A stretch of DNA of 64,000 bases from Zonotrichia leucophrys gambelii. Lineage: Eukaryota > Chordata > Aves > Passeriformes > Passerellidae. The notes below the pieces were generated by a model that saw nothing but the letters and a program-made list of their open reading frames with translations, did no database searches and was not told where the DNA came from. This document shows positions 63,357 to 64,000 of this stretch, one piece after another. The stretch covers positions 54,593,585 through 54,657,584 of the forward strand of contig NC_088170.1 of assembly GCF_028769735.1 (NCBI RefSeq), read 5' to 3'. Each line of letters begins with the position of its first letter. Positions within the stretch are counted from its first letter, which is position 1. The position numbers and the translations under genes were made by a program.

Positions 63357-64000
63357 AGTTTGGAGCATTTATCTTGTTTAATTTTGTGTCAAAAAGCCTG
63401 ATAGGAAAATCCTCAGATTCACAGTCACAGACATTTAGGCAGTATCTCAGATTGACATTGTCTCCATGATGCATGAGGAGTCACTAGGGAAAAATCTCTT
63501 TGGGTTTTTATTCCTCTTTCTTCTAAAGGGAAAAAAATTCATCTACATTTTTCTTTTTAAAATCTGCTTTTTTATTGTCTTATTTTCAAATATAACAGAC
63601 CACTCACCACAAATGCATAAAGACATCTGATTAAATATTTGGACTTAACAGGTCCCATCATAGCTGATAAATGAAAAATGTGATATCATGTTTTAAAACA
63701 TACAAATAGAGATGGTCTTCAGCTAGGAAAGCTGGAAACTTATGCTACTAAGATGTCACTTTGACCTAGCTGAACAATTAAAGCACAACAAGTTTCAAGC
63801 TGTGGTAGCATGCTGCTCCTGCTACATTGTTCACTTTTATGGTTAGAGGACATCAAAACTGTAATTGAGAAAACACCTCATCCTAATTTTAATGAGGAAG
63901 TCACCAGATTGGATAAACAGAGTGCGGATATCAGATGAATGCACACACACAGAGAGTAGAAAATTATTGTGGTTAATATACTGTTTACATATCTTTGATT

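Larger units (their letters stand above)
61116..64000. other. AT-rich non-coding stretch with microsatellites
   Basis: Contains the CCAA and TA microsatellites listed separately and otherwise no gene or transposon that I recognise. 61600-61890 has TAAT cores and reads as single-copy sequence, with an 89-codon minus-strand frame of no evident meaning. Confidence 0.55.

Noticed and set aside
1..64000. tRNA, rRNA, snRNA genes, CRISPR arrays, operons or phage genes
   Set aside because: None of their characteristic sequences or repeat-spacer patterns was seen. The window is animal non-coding DNA, so no prokaryotic system is expected.

Overview
The window looks like non-coding DNA from a bird, most likely a songbird. 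It is AT-rich and CpG-poor, with no bacterial gene organisation and no protein-coding gene that I recognise. The diagnostic signal is a scatter of decayed CR1 (chicken repeat 1) non-LTR retrotransposon fragments, the main LINE family of birds. There is also a complete solo LTR of a type I remember from passerine genomes, and several poly-A, poly-T and A/C-rich tracts. All repeat family calls rest on remembered consensus features, not a database search. The DNA could be intergenic or the inside of a very large intron.

Layout. A CR1 piece is cut by the left edge (1-145). A CpG-bearing, homeodomain-site-rich stretch (1140-1600) may be a conserved non-coding element. 1.6-15.4 kb is mostly featureless, with a small CR1 3' end (6695-6792), several short palindromes and an exon-like 76-bp block (14919-14994). 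A solo LTR with a 5-bp target-site duplication lies at 15475-16091. 18.7-25 kb holds the longest CR1 relic (with decayed reverse transcriptase), three smaller CR1 pieces and a probable second LTR (23435-23740). 30.5-31.7 kb is a GC-rich block: a CR1 3' end, unassigned sequence and a nine-copy 36-bp minisatellite. Another CR1 lies at 37.6 kb and a GC-rich LTR-like block at 39.36-39.93 kb. CR1 pieces follow at 43.4, 45.7, 51.7 (ORF2 relic), possibly 54.6, and 57.4 kb. A near-perfect fold-back of 39-bp arms sits at 60858-60940, next to a long A/C-rich tract.

No genes can be said to work together here. The most useful contextual clue is that ten of the twelve confident CR1 pieces lie on the minus strand. 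That would fit, without proving, a large intron transcribed along the plus strand, because LINEs are often depleted in the sense orientation within introns. I found no previously undescribed biological system. The best leads are the fold-back, the minisatellite block, the candidate exon at 14.9 kb and the candidate conserved element near 1.4 kb. The predicted ORFs, all 142 codons or shorter, are close to what chance gives in DNA of this composition, and several are shadows of repeats.
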